Part shown: in pieces, positions 1-9,713 of the stretch | Position numbering within the stretch: the stretch's first letter is position 1 | Layout: every line of letters starts with the position of its first letter | NCBI GenBank assembly: GCA_028293825.1 | Contig: JAQGNY010000020.1 | Coordinates: forward strand, 1 to 56,773 | DNA length: 56,773 bases | Source of the DNA: Verrucomicrobiaceae bacterium | Lineage (GTDB): Bacteria; Pseudomonadota; Gammaproteobacteria; Pseudomonadales; CAMLJR01 | Direction: 5' to 3' | The notes under the pieces: generated by a model | Seen by the model: only the letters and a program-made list of their open reading frames with translations | What the model was told of the DNA's origin: nothing | Database searches by the model: none | Position numbers and translations under genes: made by a program

Positions 1-91
1 TATATTGGCACCTGCCTCACTTCGCAACCGGTATTTTCAACTTCTTTTACCGACCGCTTTTCGTATCGGCCGACGCCTCAACGAGGGCCGC

Positions 92-119
92 ATTATAGGG
101 ATATCAAAACGTGCGTCAA
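92..119 (-). promoter_or_regulatory. rRNA P1-type promoter reading out of the left edge
   Basis: On the minus strand a -35 TTGACG (114-119) and a perfect -10 TATAAT (92-97) are separated by 16 bp, followed by a GC-rich discriminator (GCGGCCCTC). The 16-bp spacer and the CCCTATAATGCG context match the layout of enterobacterial rrn P1 promoters. DNA upstream (120-190) is strongly AT-rich, as an UP element would be. No gene lies between here and position 1, so the transcript leaves the window. In Pseudomonas an rRNA operon lies near pssA, which supports this reading; a tRNA operon promoter would look the same. Confidence 0.6.
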
Positions 120-143
120 CGATTAAAAACAACAATTTTCAAT

Positions 144-161
144 GTCGATTATTTAATCGAC
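144..161. repeat. 18-bp perfect palindrome upstream of the rRNA-type promoter
   Basis: GTCGATTA-TT-TAATCGAC is perfectly self-complementary and lies about 25 bp upstream of the -35 box of the minus-strand stable-RNA promoter. It could be a binding site for an activator. Its even symmetry does not fit the usual 15-bp Fis consensus well, so no protein is assigned. Confidence 0.35.
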
Positions 162-222
162 ACAATGATGTTTTTTTATTCAAAACAATCAAATAACGCT
201 CACCGGAAAGGATAAAACTCTT

Positions 223-237
223 GGCTCGTGCCGAGCC
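223..237 (-). terminator. possible terminator downstream of pssA
   Basis: GGCTCG-TGC-CGAGCC forms a 6-bp perfect GC-rich stem about 70 bp past the pssA stop codon. In the pssA direction it is followed only by a short T-containing stretch (GAGTTTTAT), so it is a weak candidate. The rest of 1-307 holds the outward promoter and no gene I can support. Confidence 0.35.
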
Positions 238-307
238 TCACCCAACTTAACTAGCCAATATTCTTGTCAGTTAAGAAATGAAAACTGTTTTTAACCATAA
301 CCCTGAT

Positions 308-1120
308 TCAAATTCTGACTTTCTTGTAGAAAATTGCAGCCGGCCCCGACAGCGCGTACAGCAAAAAACCCAGCAGCAGCGCGCGCTCCTCGCCAACCAT
401 GAAGATTCCAAAGGCCACAATTACGGCGAGCATCACTACAAACGGCACCCGTCCGCGTAAATTCAATCCCTTGAAACTGTGATATTTGATACTGGAAATC
501 ATGAGAAAACCTGCGCCCGCCGTTAAACACGCAGCAAAGAACATCAAAGCGCCCGGCAAATTGTCACCGACCCAACCTTCTTCGGCGCAGACCCAGATCA
601 ATCCGGCGACTACTGCCGCCGCCGCCGGACTGGCGAGACCTGAGAAATAGTTACTATCAGCAGTATCGATTTGCGTATTAAACCGAGCCAAACGCAATGC
701 CGCACACGCCACATATATGAAGGCGACTGCCCAGCCGAATCGACCCAAGCCATTTAAGGCCCAACTAAAGGCGACCAACGCTGGGGCGACGCCGAATGAA
801 ACCATATCGGACAGACTGTCGTATTCCGCGCCGAACTTACTTTGCGTATTGGTCAATCGCGCCACGCGTCCGTCTAGCCCATCGAAAATCATCGCGATGA
901 AAATCGCGATCGCCGCGATCTCGAATTTTCCATGCATACCGGAAACTATGGCGTAAAAACCTGAAAATAAAGCGCCGGTAGTAAACAGGTTAGGCAATAG
1001 ATAGATACCGCGGCGGCGCTCCGGACGCCCATCAACCGACACCTCTTCTTCGTGGTCATCAATCGGAAGAAGGTTTTCGTAATGGATCGGCTCTTGCGGC
1101 TTATTGTGTTCGTCAGTCAT
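308..1120 (-). CDS. pssA: CDP-diacylglycerol--serine O-phosphatidyltransferase
   Basis: Inner-membrane enzyme that joins serine to CDP-diacylglycerol to make phosphatidylserine, the precursor of phosphatidylethanolamine. The CDP-alcohol phosphotransferase signature D-x2-DG-x2-AR-x8-G-x3-D-x3-D lies at residues 80-105 (DGLDGRVAR through DSLSD), and the rest is a series of hydrophobic membrane helices. The chosen start (MTDEHN) has an AGG upstream and gives 270 residues, the size of the Pseudomonas-type enzyme; an in-frame ATG 33 bp further upstream (1153) has no ribosome site. It follows ilvY on the same strand after a short gap and may be co-transcribed with it. Confidence 0.93.
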   Translation of the reverse strand: MTDEHNKPQEPIHYENLLPIDDHEEEVSVDGRPERRRGIYLLPNLFTTGALFSGFYAIVSGMHGKFEIAAIAIFIAMIFDGLDGRVARLTNTQSKFGAEYDSLSDMVSFGVAPALVAFSWALNGLGRFGWAVAFIYVACAALRLARFNTQIDTADSNYFSGLASPAAAAVVAGLIWVCAEEGWVGDNLPGALMFFAACLTAGAGFLMISSIKYHSFKGLNLRGRVPFVVMLAVIVAFGIFMVGEERALLLGFLLYALSGPAAIFYKKVRI

Positions 1121-1156
1121 CGTCTTATTACCTGGTTGGCAGAGCGCCATCATAAA

Positions 1157-2056
1157 TTAAATAGTCGAAGGGTACGACGCATCCGCCGTCTCCCAGAATG
1201 CGCGCACCAATGGATTTTCCAAACGCTGCGCAGTCGCGCACAGCCCTACAACGAAAGGAGCCAGTGGCGGCGACACATCGATAATTCGAATCGTATCGCG
1301 CTGCGGACTATTTGCCAGCACCAACTCCGGCACCACGCCGACACCCAAACCCAAACCAACCATCGACACAATCGCTTCGTGTCCACTGACCTGGGCATAA
1401 ATATTCGGCTTGAGCGAACGAGCCCGGCACCAGGCATCGACACGCTGCCGCGCCAAGCCGCGCTCCGACAAAATTAACGGCACTTGCGCCCAATCGATAG
1501 AAGATGCCGGCTCAAGTAACGCACTTACCGCACAGCTAAACGATGGCGCGATAAACACCAGCGGCGATTCGGCGAGCGTTTGCGTGCGCAGCTTTTTCGG
1601 CAACTTTTCCGGCAGCGCAGCGATAGCCAAATCCTCATAGCCATTTAATGCGCGATCGATTGCATCGGCCTGATCGCCGGTATGAAGTTTTATTTCAATA
1701 GCCGGATAGCGATTCCTGAAGCTCGATAGCAGTTGCGACAGCAGGCTATATACAGCAGTGACGGAACAATAAAGACTAATCTCGCCGCGCAGCGTTTGCT
1801 GATGCGGCTGCATGCGATCGACCAAGCCGCGCCACTGCAGCAAATGCTCCTGCGCAAAACGTTGCAACTCTTCGCCGGCAGCGGTCAACCGCACACTGCG
1901 CTTATCGCGCTCCAATAATTTCTGGCCGAGCTCATCTTCCATCCGCTGAATACTGCGGCTCATCGCCGACGCACTCAAATGCATGCGCTCGCTGGCTTGG
2001 CCGAAGTGCAGCGTCTCCGCCAGGCTGAGAAAAAGCTCGAGTTCGCGCGTGTCCAA
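1157..2056 (-). CDS. ilvY: LysR-family regulator IlvY
   Basis: LysR-type transcriptional activator: N-terminal winged helix-turn-helix (residues about 5-60, LHFGQASERMHLSASAMSRS) followed by a substrate-binding effector domain. It is divergently transcribed from ilvC, the classical arrangement of IlvY, which senses acetolactate or acetohydroxybutyrate and activates ilvC. The start is a TTG (2056) preceded by GGAA at good spacing; it aligns with the MDxREL opening of the family. A second TTG at 2068 lacks a ribosome site. About 299 residues, normal for the family. The assignment rests on similarity and on the ilvC neighbour. Confidence 0.85.
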   Translation of the reverse strand: MDTRELELFLSLAETLHFGQASERMHLSASAMSRSIQRMEDELGQKLLERDKRSVRLTAAGEELQRFAQEHLLQWRGLVDRMQPHQQTLRGEISLYCSVTAVYSLLSQLLSSFRNRYPAIEIKLHTGDQADAIDRALNGYEDLAIAALPEKLPKKLRTQTLAESPLVFIAPSFSCAVSALLEPASSIDWAQVPLILSERGLARQRVDAWCRARSLKPNIYAQVSGHEAIVSMVGLGLGVGVVPELVLANSPQRDTIRIIDVSPPLAPFVVGLCATAQRLENPLVRAFWETADASYPSTI

Positions 2057-2075
2057 TTTATATTCCAAGTCGACG

Positions 2076-2090
2076 TTGCGATATTCGCAA
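2076..2090. promoter_or_regulatory. LysR-type operator next to ilvY
   Basis: TTGCGATATTCGCAA is a perfect 15-bp dyad fitting the T-N11-A LysR box. It lies 20 bp upstream of the ilvY start in the ilvY-ilvC divergent region, as expected for an autoregulatory IlvY site. Confidence 0.55.
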
Positions 2091-2114
2091 CACTGTATGG
2101 CGAATATATCATTT

Positions 2115-2137
2115 TACGCAATACCGAAATTGGCGTA
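2115..2137. promoter_or_regulatory. second dyad in the ilvY-ilvC intergenic region
   Basis: TACGC and GCGTA half-sites flank a 13-bp centre (partly symmetric A/T and CC/GG positions). It lies between the first operator and the ilvC start and could be the activator-proximal IlvY site. IlvY systems are known to use two tandem operators; assignment here is inference. Confidence 0.35.
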
Positions 2138-2219
2138 TTTTTAGCCACCCAGCAATTGAGCGATGGTAGTTAAAGTCGCCACGCACGGGTCCATCACCAC
2201 ACCCCAGAGGAGTCCCATC

Positions 2220-3698
2220 ATGGGTCAGAATTATTTCAACAGCCTGCCGTTTCGCCGTCAGATCGAACAACTCGGCAAATGCCGCTTCATGGCGCGCGAA
2301 GAATTCGCCACCGGCTGCGATTATTTAAAAGGCAAGAAAGTCGTGATCGTCGGCTGCGGCGCCCAAGGTTTGAACCAAGGCCTCAACATGCGCGACTCCG
2401 GCCTCGACATCTCTTACGCGCTGCGTCAGGACGCGATCACGCAAAAACGCCAGTCGTGGAAAAACGCCAGCGAGAACGGTTTTAACGTTGGCACATACGA
2501 AACACTGATCCCGACTGCCGATCTGGTCTGTAACCTCACCCCCGACAAACAGCACACCTCCGTTGTCAGCGCGATCATGCCGCTGATGAAGCAGGGCGCC
2601 ACGCTCGCGTATTCGCACGGTTTCAACATCGTCGAAGAAGGCATGCAAATTCGCAAAGACCTGACCGTTGTCATGGTCGCGCCGAAATGCCCGGGCACCG
2701 AAGTGCGCAACGAATACCTGCGCGGCTTCGGCGTGCCGACATTGATCGCCGTTCACGGCGAAAATGATCCCAACGGCAATGGTCTCGAAATCGCAAAAGC
2801 GTACGCGGCAGCGACCGGCGGTCATCGCGCCGGCGTGCTCGAATCGTCGTTCATTGCCGAAGTGAAATCGGATTTGATGGGCGAGCAAACCATCCTGTGC
2901 GGCATGCTGCAAACCGGTTCGATTCTGTGCTTCGACAAAATGGTCGCCGAAGGCATTGAGCCCGGTTACGCAGGCAAGCTCATCCAATACGGCTGGGAAA
3001 CGGTAACCGAAGCGCTCAAGCACGGCGGCATCACCAACATGCTGGATCGCCTGACCAACCCGGCAAAATTGAAAGCGTTCGAATTGGCCGATGAGTTGAA
3101 ATCGCTGATGCGCCCGCTCTACGAAAAACATCAGGACGATATTTTGTCGGGCCATTTCTCGCGCACGATGATGGCGGACTGGGCCAACAACGACGACAAC
3201 CTGTTGACCTGGCGCGCACAGACACTCGAAACCGCGTTCGAGAAAACACCGATCGACAAAAATGCGCAAATCAGCGATCAGGACTTTTTCGATAAAGGCA
3301 TTCTGATGATTGCGATGGTGAAAGCCGGTGTTGAGCTCGCGTTCGAGTGCATGACCAGCGCCGGCATGTTGCCGGAAAGCGCGTACTACGAATCGCTGCA
3401 CGAAACCCCGTTGATCGCGAACACGATCGCGCGCAAAAAACTGTACGAAATGAACGTGGTTATTTCCGACACAGCGGAATACGGCTGCTATCTGTTTGAT
3501 CAAGCTTGCCGCCCGCTGCTGAAAGACTTCATGACCAAGATCAACACCGATCTGATCGGTCGCGGCTTGAACGTGAAAGACCTCGGCGTCGACAACCGCG
3601 AACTGATCGAAATCAACGATGTGATTCGCTCACACCCGGTTGAAACCGTCGGCAAAAAATTGCGTGGCTACATGACCGCGATGAAAAAAATCGTTTAA
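2220..3698 (+). CDS. ilvC: ketol-acid reductoisomerase (class II, NADP+)
   Basis: Second common step of isoleucine and valine synthesis: isomerises and reduces acetolactate or acetohydroxybutyrate using NADPH and Mg. The chosen start ([11 protein letters not shown]) has GAGGAG just upstream and gives 492 residues, the size of the enterobacterial long (class II) enzyme with a duplicated C-terminal knotted domain. The nucleotide-binding loop [18 protein letters not shown] lies near residues 45-65. Two KARI C-terminal domains follow. It is divergent from ilvY and convergent with ilvIH, so all the ilv genes here face a shared terminator. Confidence 0.97.
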   Translation: MGQNYFNSLPFRRQIEQLGKCRFMAREEFATGCDYLKGKKVVIVGCGAQGLNQGLNMRDSGLDISYALRQDAITQKRQSWKNASENGFNVGTYETLIPTADLVCNLTPDKQHTSVVSAIMPLMKQGATLAYSHGFNIVEEGMQIRKDLTVVMVAPKCPGTEVRNEYLRGFGVPTLIAVHGENDPNGNGLEIAKAYAAATGGHRAGVLESSFIAEVKSDLMGEQTILCGMLQTGSILCFDKMVAEGIEPGYAGKLIQYGWETVTEALKHGGITNMLDRLTNPAKLKAFELADELKSLMRPLYEKHQDDILSGHFSRTMMADWANNDDNLLTWRAQTLETAFEKTPIDKNAQISDQDFFDKGILMIAMVKAGVELAFECMTSAGMLPESAYYESLHETPLIANTIARKKLYEMNVVISDTAEYGCYLFDQACRPLLKDFMTKINTDLIGRGLNVKDLGVDNRELIEINDVIRSHPVETVGKKLRGYMTAMKKIV

Positions 3699-3762
3699 GG
3701 ATATTCGTGAGGAGTTAACCGATTACGGTTAATTCTTTCGATAAAATCCGAAGCGAAAAAAA

Positions 3763-3787
3763 GAGCCGCAATCGCGGCTCTTTTTTT
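3763..3787. terminator. bidirectional terminator between ilvC and ilvH
   Basis: GAGCCGC-AATC-GCGGCTC, a 7-bp perfect GC-rich stem flanked by an A-run on the left and seven Ts on the right. It serves both ilvC (plus) and ilvIH (minus), which converge here. Confidence 0.9.
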
Positions 3788-3803
3788 ATACGGAAAAAAA
3801 CAA

Positions 3804-4295
3804 TTACAGACTCAGTACTTTCTCCCCGCGCGCAATACCGGATACGCCGCTGCGTACCACCTCCAAAACGGCCGCATCGCCAACCGCTTCGAGAAATGCA
3901 TCGAGCTTGTCACTGGCGCCGGTAATTTGCACCGTGTACACGGTGGGGCCGACATCAACGATCTGGCCGCGAAACACATCGGTGCAACGCTTGATTTCGG
4001 CACGCTGTGCGCCGGTGGCGCGCACTTTCACCAACATCAATTCGCGTTCGATATGTGCACCTTCGGTGAGATCGACCAGCTTCACCACATCGATCAATTT
4101 ATTCAGATGCTTGGTGATCTGCTCAATGACGTGATCGTCGCCTTGCGTGGTCAGTGTCAAGCGTGACAAGGTTGGATCTTCGGTGGCGGCCACATTCAAC
4201 GATTCGATGTTGTAACCGCGTTGCGAAAACAATCCAACGACGCGCGACAGAGCGCCCGGCTCGTTTTCAAGTAATAGAGAAATTATTCTACGCAT
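3804..4295 (-). CDS. ilvH: acetolactate synthase small (regulatory) subunit
   Basis: Regulatory subunit of acetohydroxyacid synthase; activates the catalytic subunit and confers valine feedback inhibition. 163 residues, the normal length. An N-terminal ACT domain is evident (RRIISLLLENEPGALSRVVG, residues 2-21, the effector-binding segment), followed by the C-terminal ALS_ss_C domain. The start lies one base after the ilvI stop, so the two are translationally coupled. Confidence 0.95.
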   Translation of the reverse strand: MRRIISLLLENEPGALSRVVGLFSQRGYNIESLNVAATEDPTLSRLTLTTQGDDHVIEQITKHLNKLIDVVKLVDLTEGAHIERELMLVKVRATGAQRAEIKRCTDVFRGQIVDVGPTVYTVQITGASDKLDAFLEAVGDAAVLEVVRSGVSGIARGEKVLSL

Positions 4296-4296
4296 C

Positions 4297-6039
4297 TTAA
4301 GTACGCTCCGTTTTGCTCAGCCACATATCGCGCATCGAACCATTCGGCGCTATCAGCATCGGGTAAACGTGCTCGTGCGGATCGACATGAATATCCATAA
4401 ACACGAGACGATCTTTCAGTGCGAACGCTTCTTTCATCGCATCTTCGAGATCTTCTTTTTTATCGACACGAATACCGACGTGACCATAGGCCTCAACCAA
4501 TTTCACGAAATCCGGCAGTGAATCTTCGTAGGTGCTGTGCGAGTAACGGCCTTCGTACTGCATGTCCTGCCACTGCTTGACCATGCCGAGATAGCCGTTG
4601 TTCAGATTGATGATCTTCACCGGAATCTTGTATTGCGTGCAGGTTGAAAGCTCCTGGATATTCATCTGGATCGAACCTTCGCCGGTCACGCAGGCGACGT
4701 CGGCATCCGGGAACGCGAGCTTCACGCCCATCGCCGCCGGGAAACCAAAACCCATCGTGCCGAGACCGCCGGAGTTGATCCAACGGCGCGGCTTATTGAA
4801 ACGGTAATACTGCGCCGCAAACATCTGATGCTGGCCGACATCGGACGTAATATAGGCGTCGCCCTTGGTCACTTTGTATAAGGTTTCGATCGCCCACTGC
4901 GGTTTGATCAGCGCGCTGCTTTGATCGTAACGCGGCTTGGTCCACAGTCCGGCGTGCTCGCGCCAACCGTCGATGGTTTTCCACCATTGCGCCAATGCAG
5001 CCTTATCGGTATCGCCGCCTTCTTTACGCGCTTCGCTCAATAATTCGAGCACATCGCTCAGCACTGAATCGACCGGACCGACAATCGGTACGTCGGCGGT
5101 GATCGTTTTCGAAATCGCCGCCGGGTCGATATCGATGTGAATGATTTTCGCGCCGGGGCAGAATTTTTTCGGCGTATTGGTAACGCGATCGTCGAAGCGC
5201 GCGCCGATCGCCAGAACCACATCGGCCTCATGCATTGCCATGTTCGCTTCGTAAAAACCGTGCATACCGAGCATGCCGAGAAATTGTTTATCGGCCGGGT
5301 ACGCGCCCAATCCCATCAAGGTGCTGGTCACCGGGAAATTCAATTCGCGCGCGAGCTTGGTCAGCAAGTCGCTGCCATTGCCCTGCACCACGCCGCCGCC
5401 GGAATAAATCACCGGACGCTGCGCCGCCAACAATAAGCTCACCGCTTTTTTGATTTGCCCGGCATGACCGCGTGTCGCCGGCGCATACGAACGCAGCTTC
5501 ACTTTTTTCGGATAGTTGTATTCGAATTTATCGAACGGGTTGGTGATGTCTTTCGGCAAATCGACCACAACCGGGCCGGGACGACCGGACGCGGCGATAT
5601 AAAACGCTTTCTTGATCGTTTCGGGAATGTCGCTCTGACGCTTGACCAGGAAGCTGTGTTTCACGATCGGCCGCGATACGCCGATCATGTCGGTTTCCTG
5701 AAACGCGTCTTCGCCGATCAAATGGGTCGCCACTTGACCGGACAACACCACCATCGGAATCGAATCCATGTAGGCCGTCGCAATGCCAGTGATTGCGTTG
5801 GTCGCGCCGGGACCGGAAGTCACCAGCACCACGCCGGTTTTGCCGGTCGCGCGCGAATACGCATCGGCCGCGTGCGTTGCGGCTTGTTCATGCCGAGTCA
5901 AAATGTGCGGAATTTTCGAGCGCTTAAATAACGCATCGTAAATATGCAGCACGGCGCCGCCGGGATAACCAAAAATAAATTCAACGCCCTCGTCTTCGAG
6001 AGCTTGGGCGACCATGTCGCCGCCGGATAATAATTCCAC
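4297..6039 (-). CDS. ilvI: acetolactate synthase large (catalytic) subunit
   Basis: ThDP-dependent enzyme that condenses two pyruvates, or pyruvate and 2-oxobutyrate, for valine, leucine and isoleucine. 580 residues. Visible: [15 protein letters not shown] near residue 24; the catalytic Glu in [16 protein letters not shown]; the central FAD/NAD-like domain; and the ThDP/Mg motif GEGS...N-NGYLGMV near 445-475, in the GEGSIQMN form also known in Pseudomonas. The start is GTG with GAGG spaced 5 bases. It forms an operon with ilvH. The long upstream leader is described separately. Confidence 0.95.
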   Translation of the reverse strand: MELLSGGDMVAQALEDEGVEFIFGYPGGAVLHIYDALFKRSKIPHILTRHEQAATHAADAYSRATGKTGVVLVTSGPGATNAITGIATAYMDSIPMVVLSGQVATHLIGEDAFQETDMIGVSRPIVKHSFLVKRQSDIPETIKKAFYIAASGRPGPVVVDLPKDITNPFDKFEYNYPKKVKLRSYAPATRGHAGQIKKAVSLLLAAQRPVIYSGGGVVQGNGSDLLTKLARELNFPVTSTLMGLGAYPADKQFLGMLGMHGFYEANMAMHEADVVLAIGARFDDRVTNTPKKFCPGAKIIHIDIDPAAISKTITADVPIVGPVDSVLSDVLELLSEARKEGGDTDKAALAQWWKTIDGWREHAGLWTKPRYDQSSALIKPQWAIETLYKVTKGDAYITSDVGQHQMFAAQYYRFNKPRRWINSGGLGTMGFGFPAAMGVKLAFPDADVACVTGEGSIQMNIQELSTCTQYKIPVKIINLNNGYLGMVKQWQDMQYEGRYSHSTYEDSLPDFVKLVEAYGHVGIRVDKKEDLEDAMKEAFALKDRLVFMDIHVDPHEHVYPMLIAPNGSMRDMWLSKTERT

Positions 6040-6500
6040 AATATCCTCGCTTCAGTCCGAGACCGAAATAATACGGATGATTTACGGTAGGAAGACCCTA
6101 CACGACCTAAACCACGCCAACACGGCATGGCACACGCGATAACAGGGCCACGAAAGTGGCACCTTGCTGCTGAACTCCGCTTGGGTGGCGCGGAGTCGGC
6201 TCGCTCGCAACACAGGTCGTGTGTCGGCAGAGTGATTGGTTTGATTTTTTCGGCCGGGCTGATTAGTCCAACCTGAAGATCTTCACTGGGTGAGCGACGA
6301 TCGTTTGCCTTACGCTAAGCTGCTAAAGCTTTTGAACGTCGTATTTTTTCTGTCCAACCGAAGACTGTCAAGGAAAAATACCGACTGCATCTACAACAGC
6401 GCAGAAAGAATTAACAAAATAACGTGCCACGCCCTGCAAAAACGCGCTTCTTTGCCATACTTAGGCCTGTTTTCTCCAAGCCTGGGATGAGCACTCTTTC
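6040..6500 (-). promoter_or_regulatory. long non-coding leader of ilvI with several hairpins
   Basis: There is no gene in this 461-bp stretch. On the minus strand it contains a possible promoter (see 6343-6371) and three hairpins ahead of the ilvI GTG: a 7-bp stem (6174-6180 with 6190-6196), GCCAC-GAAA-GTGGC (about 6148-6161), and GTAGG-5-CCTAC (6085-6099). The last is about 45 bases from the start codon. I found no leader peptide rich in Ile, Val or Leu codons, so classical attenuation is not shown. Confidence 0.35.
6343..6371 (-). promoter_or_regulatory. candidate sigma70 promoter of ilvIH
   Basis: Minus strand: perfect -35 TTGACA (6366-6371), 17-bp spacer, -10 AAAAAT (6343-6348, four of six consensus bases). 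It would give an untranslated leader of about 295 nt before ilvI. Confidence 0.35.
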
Positions 6501-6968
6501 ATGAAACTGTCGAACACCTCTTTGCGCTGCGCCTGCATGGTCGCACTACTTGCCGTAGCCCCTTCATTACTAGCCGCACAGCAAGGCTATTACCGCTGGA
6601 AGGACGATGCCGGTGCCGAGCACTTCACGCAGCAACCGCCAGCGGGTAGAAAATCCGAATTCATCGCCGTCTCCACCGGCCGCAGCACTGAAGTGGCGCC
6701 GGGCGAAACCGCTGACACCGCCGCGCCGGCTAAAGAAGCCGCCAAAAGCGGCGAGAAACCCATCGGCCCGATTCAAGGCGTGCCCGATAAAGATCCTGAA
6801 AAATGTAAACAGGCGCATGAGTCTCAAGCGGTGCTGAACAGTCACGCGCGCATTCGCGAAAAAGTCGGCGACGATTATCGCTATCTCACGCCCGATGAAA
6901 TTGGCGAACAGAAAAAGCTCGCGCAGGAATCGACCGACGTTTATTGCGAAGGGTCGCCCGCAAAATAA
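6501..6968 (+). CDS. DUF4124-domain exported protein
   Basis: 155 residues, with a cleavable signal peptide (about 1-25, ending SLLAAQQ). It is followed by the short DUF4124 motif GYYRWKDDAGAEHFTQQPP (residues 28-46), in which a W-x-D-x2-G-x2-HFT-QPP pattern is typical. The middle is a low-complexity Ala/Glu/Lys-rich linker, and the C-terminal third has two cysteines (KCKQ and YCEG) that could pair in the periplasm. Function is unknown for the family. It is monocistronic, with its own terminator just downstream. Confidence 0.75.
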   Translation: MKLSNTSLRCACMVALLAVAPSLLAAQQGYYRWKDDAGAEHFTQQPPAGRKSEFIAVSTGRSTEVAPGETADTAAPAKEAAKSGEKPIGPIQGVPDKDPEKCKQAHESQAVLNSHARIREKVGDDYRYLTPDEIGEQKKLAQESTDVYCEGSPAK

Positions 6969-7002
6969 TTAATCGTGCGGCATAACATTGCGCGAATAAA
7001 AA

Positions 7003-7030
7003 GGGCAGCCAGAGCTGCCCTTTTCTTTTT
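7003..7030. terminator. bidirectional terminator between the DUF4124 gene and clpB
   Basis: GGGCAGC-CAGA-GCTGCCC followed by TTTTCTTTTT on the plus strand and preceded by an A-run, which serves clpB on the minus strand. Confidence 0.88.
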
Positions 7031-7052
7031 CCGCTTTACTGCCGCCTACCGT

Positions 7053-9626
7053 TTATTTTTCGAAGCACAGATGATCGCCGTCGAGTTCAGCCTTAATGGT
7101 GTCGCCCGGTCCGAATTTACCGCGCAAAATTTCCTGCGCCAGCGGATTTTCCAGATATTGCTGAATTGCTCGCTTCAATGGCCGCGCCCCATATACCGGA
7201 TCGAAACCGATCGCCGCCAACTCATCAATGGCCGCATCGCTAATTTGCAGCGACAACTCGCGATCTTTTAAGCGCTGACGCAACAGATCCAATTGGATGC
7301 TCGCAATTCCGCGAATCTGATCTTTCGCCAACGGATGAAAGACCACGGTCTCATCGATGCGATTGATGAACTCGGGGCGGAAGTGATTGCCGACGACATC
7401 CATTACCGCCGCCTTCATCGCCTCGTAATTATCTTCGCCCGCCATTTGTTGAATGATGTCGGAGCCCAAATTCGACGTCATCACAATCACCGTGTTGCGA
7501 AAATCCACCGTGCGCCCCTGACCATCGGTGAGGCGGCCATCATCGAGTACCTGCAACAAAATATTGAATACATCCGGATGCGCTTTTTCGATTTCATCGA
7601 GCAGCAGCAGCGAATAAGGTCTGCGCCTTACCGCCTCCGTTAGATAACCGCCCTCTTCATAGCCGACATATCCGGGCGGCGCGCCGATCAAACGCGCGAC
7701 CGAATGTTTTTCCATAAACTCGGACATATCGATACGCACCATCGCCTCGCGGCTGTCGAACAGAAATTCGGCGAGCGCCTTGCACAACTCCGTCTTGCCG
7801 ACACCGGTCGGACCGAGAAACAAAAAACTGCCGCTCGGCCGATGCGGATCGGACAGACCGGCGCGCGAACGTCGCACCGCATTCGCCACCGCGACCACTG
7901 CTTCGTCTTGGCCGATTACGCGCTCATGCAGCGATTCTTCCATGCGCAATAATTTTTCGCGCTCGCCTTCGAGCATTTTCGCGACAGGAATTCCGGTCCA
8001 GCGCGACACCACTTCCGCCACTTCTTCCTCAGTGACTTTATTGCGCAGCAATTTCATATCGAGCATTTCGACATGGCTGGCCATATCGAGTTGTTTTTCG
8101 AGCTGCGGAATGACGCCATACTGCAATTCCGACATGCGCGTTAAATCGGAACTGCGCCGCGCCACTTCCAATTCAAGGCGCGCTTGCTCGAGATCGCTTT
8201 TGATTTTTTGCGAACCCAACAATGCGGCTTTTTCCGCTTTCCAGATTTCTTCGAGATCGGCAAATTCGCGCTCGACTTTTTCGATCTCCCTACTCAACAA
8301 CTCGACTTGTTTTTTTGCCGCGTCATCGGTGTCTTTCTTCACCGCTTCGCGCTGAATTTTCAATTGAATTAAACGCCGCTCCAGTCGATCCATTACTTCC
8401 GGCTTGGAATCGATTTCCATGCGAATACGCGACGCCGCTTCATCGATTAAATCAATGGCCTTATCCGGCAATTGTCGATCGGTGATGTAGCGCTGCGATA
8501 ATTTCGCTGCGGCAATAATTGCGCTGTCGGTGATGTCGACGCCGTGATGCACTTCGTAGCGTTCTTTCAAGCCGCGCAAAATTGCAATCGTGTCTTCTTC
8601 ACTCGGCTCATCGACCAATACTTTTTGAAAGCGCCGCTCCAGCGCCGCGTCTTTTTCGATGAACTGACGGTATTCATTCAATGTGGTCGCACCGACGCAA
8701 TGCAATTCGCCGCGCGCCAAAGCAGGCTTCAACATATTGCCCGCATCCATCGCGCCTTCGCCTTTGCCGGCGCCGACCATGGTGTGCAATTCATCGATAA
8801 ATAAAATGATGCCGCCCTCCTGTTTCGACAGCTCGTTCAATACCGACTTCAGCCGCTCTTCGAATTCGCCGCGAAATTTCGCACCCGCCAACAACGCGCC
8901 GATGTCGAGCGACAGCAGCCGCCGGCCTTTTAAACCTTCCGGCACTTCGCCATTAATAATCCGTTGCGCGAGGCCTTCGACAATCGCGGTTTTACCGACG
9001 CCGGGTTCGCCGATCAGCACCGGATTATTTTTAGTGCGGCGTTGCAATACTTGAATGGTGCGGCGAATTTCATCGTCGCGACCGATAACCGGATCGAGTT
9101 TGCCCTGCGCGGCGCGCTCGGTTAAATCGATGGTGTATTTATCCAGCGCCTGCCGGTTGCCTTCGGCTTCGGGATTATTCACGCCTTCGCCGCCACGTAC
9201 TTTTTCAATAGCTGCTTCGAGTTTTTCTTTGGTCACGCCATTTTCTTTTAGCAGCGCGGTAATCGAATTATTCACCTCGAACGTCGCCAGCAGCACCAGC
9301 TCGCTGGAGATGTACGTATCTTTTTTCTGCTGCGCGAGTTTGTCGGCCACATTGAGCAACCGGCCCAAGTCGTTCGACATATGAATATCGCCCGGTGTGC
9401 CCTGCACTTTCGGCAAACGTTCGAGCGCGCCGCTCAATGCGGTTTTCAAACGCGAAATATTGGCGCCGGCTTGCGTCAGCAACGGTCGCGCGGAGCCACC
9501 TTGCTGATCGAGCAATGCCGACAACAAATGCGCTGGTTCCAGAAAATTATTATCGCGACCCAATGCCAGCGATTGCGCATCGGCCAATGCAGTTTGCAGT
9601 TGGTTGGTAAAACGATCGATTCGCAT
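7053..9626 (-). CDS. clpB: ATP-dependent disaggregase ClpB
   Basis: Cytosolic hexameric AAA+ chaperone that, with DnaK/DnaJ/GrpE, pulls polypeptides out of aggregates. 857 residues, full length. Order: N-terminal Clp_N double repeat (1-150), AAA module 1 with Walker A GEPGVGKT near 205 and Walker B IILFIDE, the long middle coiled coil (about 410-525), AAA module 2 with Walker A GPTGVGKT near 605, and a ClpB D2-small domain at the end. It lies downstream of rluD-pgeF on the same strand but has its own heat-shock promoter in the pgeF stop region. Confidence 0.97.
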   Translation of the reverse strand: MRIDRFTNQLQTALADAQSLALGRDNNFLEPAHLLSALLDQQGGSARPLLTQAGANISRLKTALSGALERLPKVQGTPGDIHMSNDLGRLLNVADKLAQQKKDTYISSELVLLATFEVNNSITALLKENGVTKEKLEAAIEKVRGGEGVNNPEAEGNRQALDKYTIDLTERAAQGKLDPVIGRDDEIRRTIQVLQRRTKNNPVLIGEPGVGKTAIVEGLAQRIINGEVPEGLKGRRLLSLDIGALLAGAKFRGEFEERLKSVLNELSKQEGGIILFIDELHTMVGAGKGEGAMDAGNMLKPALARGELHCVGATTLNEYRQFIEKDAALERRFQKVLVDEPSEEDTIAILRGLKERYEVHHGVDITDSAIIAAAKLSQRYITDRQLPDKAIDLIDEAASRIRMEIDSKPEVMDRLERRLIQLKIQREAVKKDTDDAAKKQVELLSREIEKVEREFADLEEIWKAEKAALLGSQKIKSDLEQARLELEVARRSSDLTRMSELQYGVIPQLEKQLDMASHVEMLDMKLLRNKVTEEEVAEVVSRWTGIPVAKMLEGEREKLLRMEESLHERVIGQDEAVVAVANAVRRSRAGLSDPHRPSGSFLFLGPTGVGKTELCKALAEFLFDSREAMVRIDMSEFMEKHSVARLIGAPPGYVGYEEGGYLTEAVRRRPYSLLLLDEIEKAHPDVFNILLQVLDDGRLTDGQGRTVDFRNTVIVMTSNLGSDIIQQMAGEDNYEAMKAAVMDVVGNHFRPEFINRIDETVVFHPLAKDQIRGIASIQLDLLRQRLKDRELSLQISDAAIDELAAIGFDPVYGARPLKRAIQQYLENPLAQEILRGKFGPGDTIKAELDGDHLCFEK

Positions 9627-9684
9627 AGTGCCCTCATTCCTGCTTACGTCGGCGCGTTATCGCAGCCGTTAATGTATGCGCATC

Positions 9685-9713
9685 TAAATGAGGCTGCTCG
9701 CGTCGAATTCAAG
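9685..9713 (-). promoter_or_regulatory. sigma32 heat-shock promoter of clpB
   Basis: Minus strand: -35 CTTGAA (9708-9713), 14-bp spacer, -10 CCTCATTTA (9685-9693). This matches the RpoH consensus CTTGAA-N13/14-CCCCATnTA with one mismatch. It lies 59 bp upstream of the clpB start. The -35 hexamer contains the TGA stop codon of pgeF. A heat-shock promoter is expected for clpB. Confidence 0.7.

Noticed and set aside
1-196. 63-codon frame at the left edge
   Set aside because: It overlaps the stable-RNA promoter and its AT-rich upstream region, and has no domain or ribosome site.
2325-3503. 392-codon open frame antisense to ilvC
   Set aside because: It is a shadow of strongly codon-biased GC-rich ilvC. 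It has no ribosome site and no recognisable domain, and the sense gene is certain.
6156-6170. sigma54-like promoter TGGCAC...TGCT
   Set aside because: The GC element is one base too close to the GG element, and the nearest gene start is over 300 bp away.
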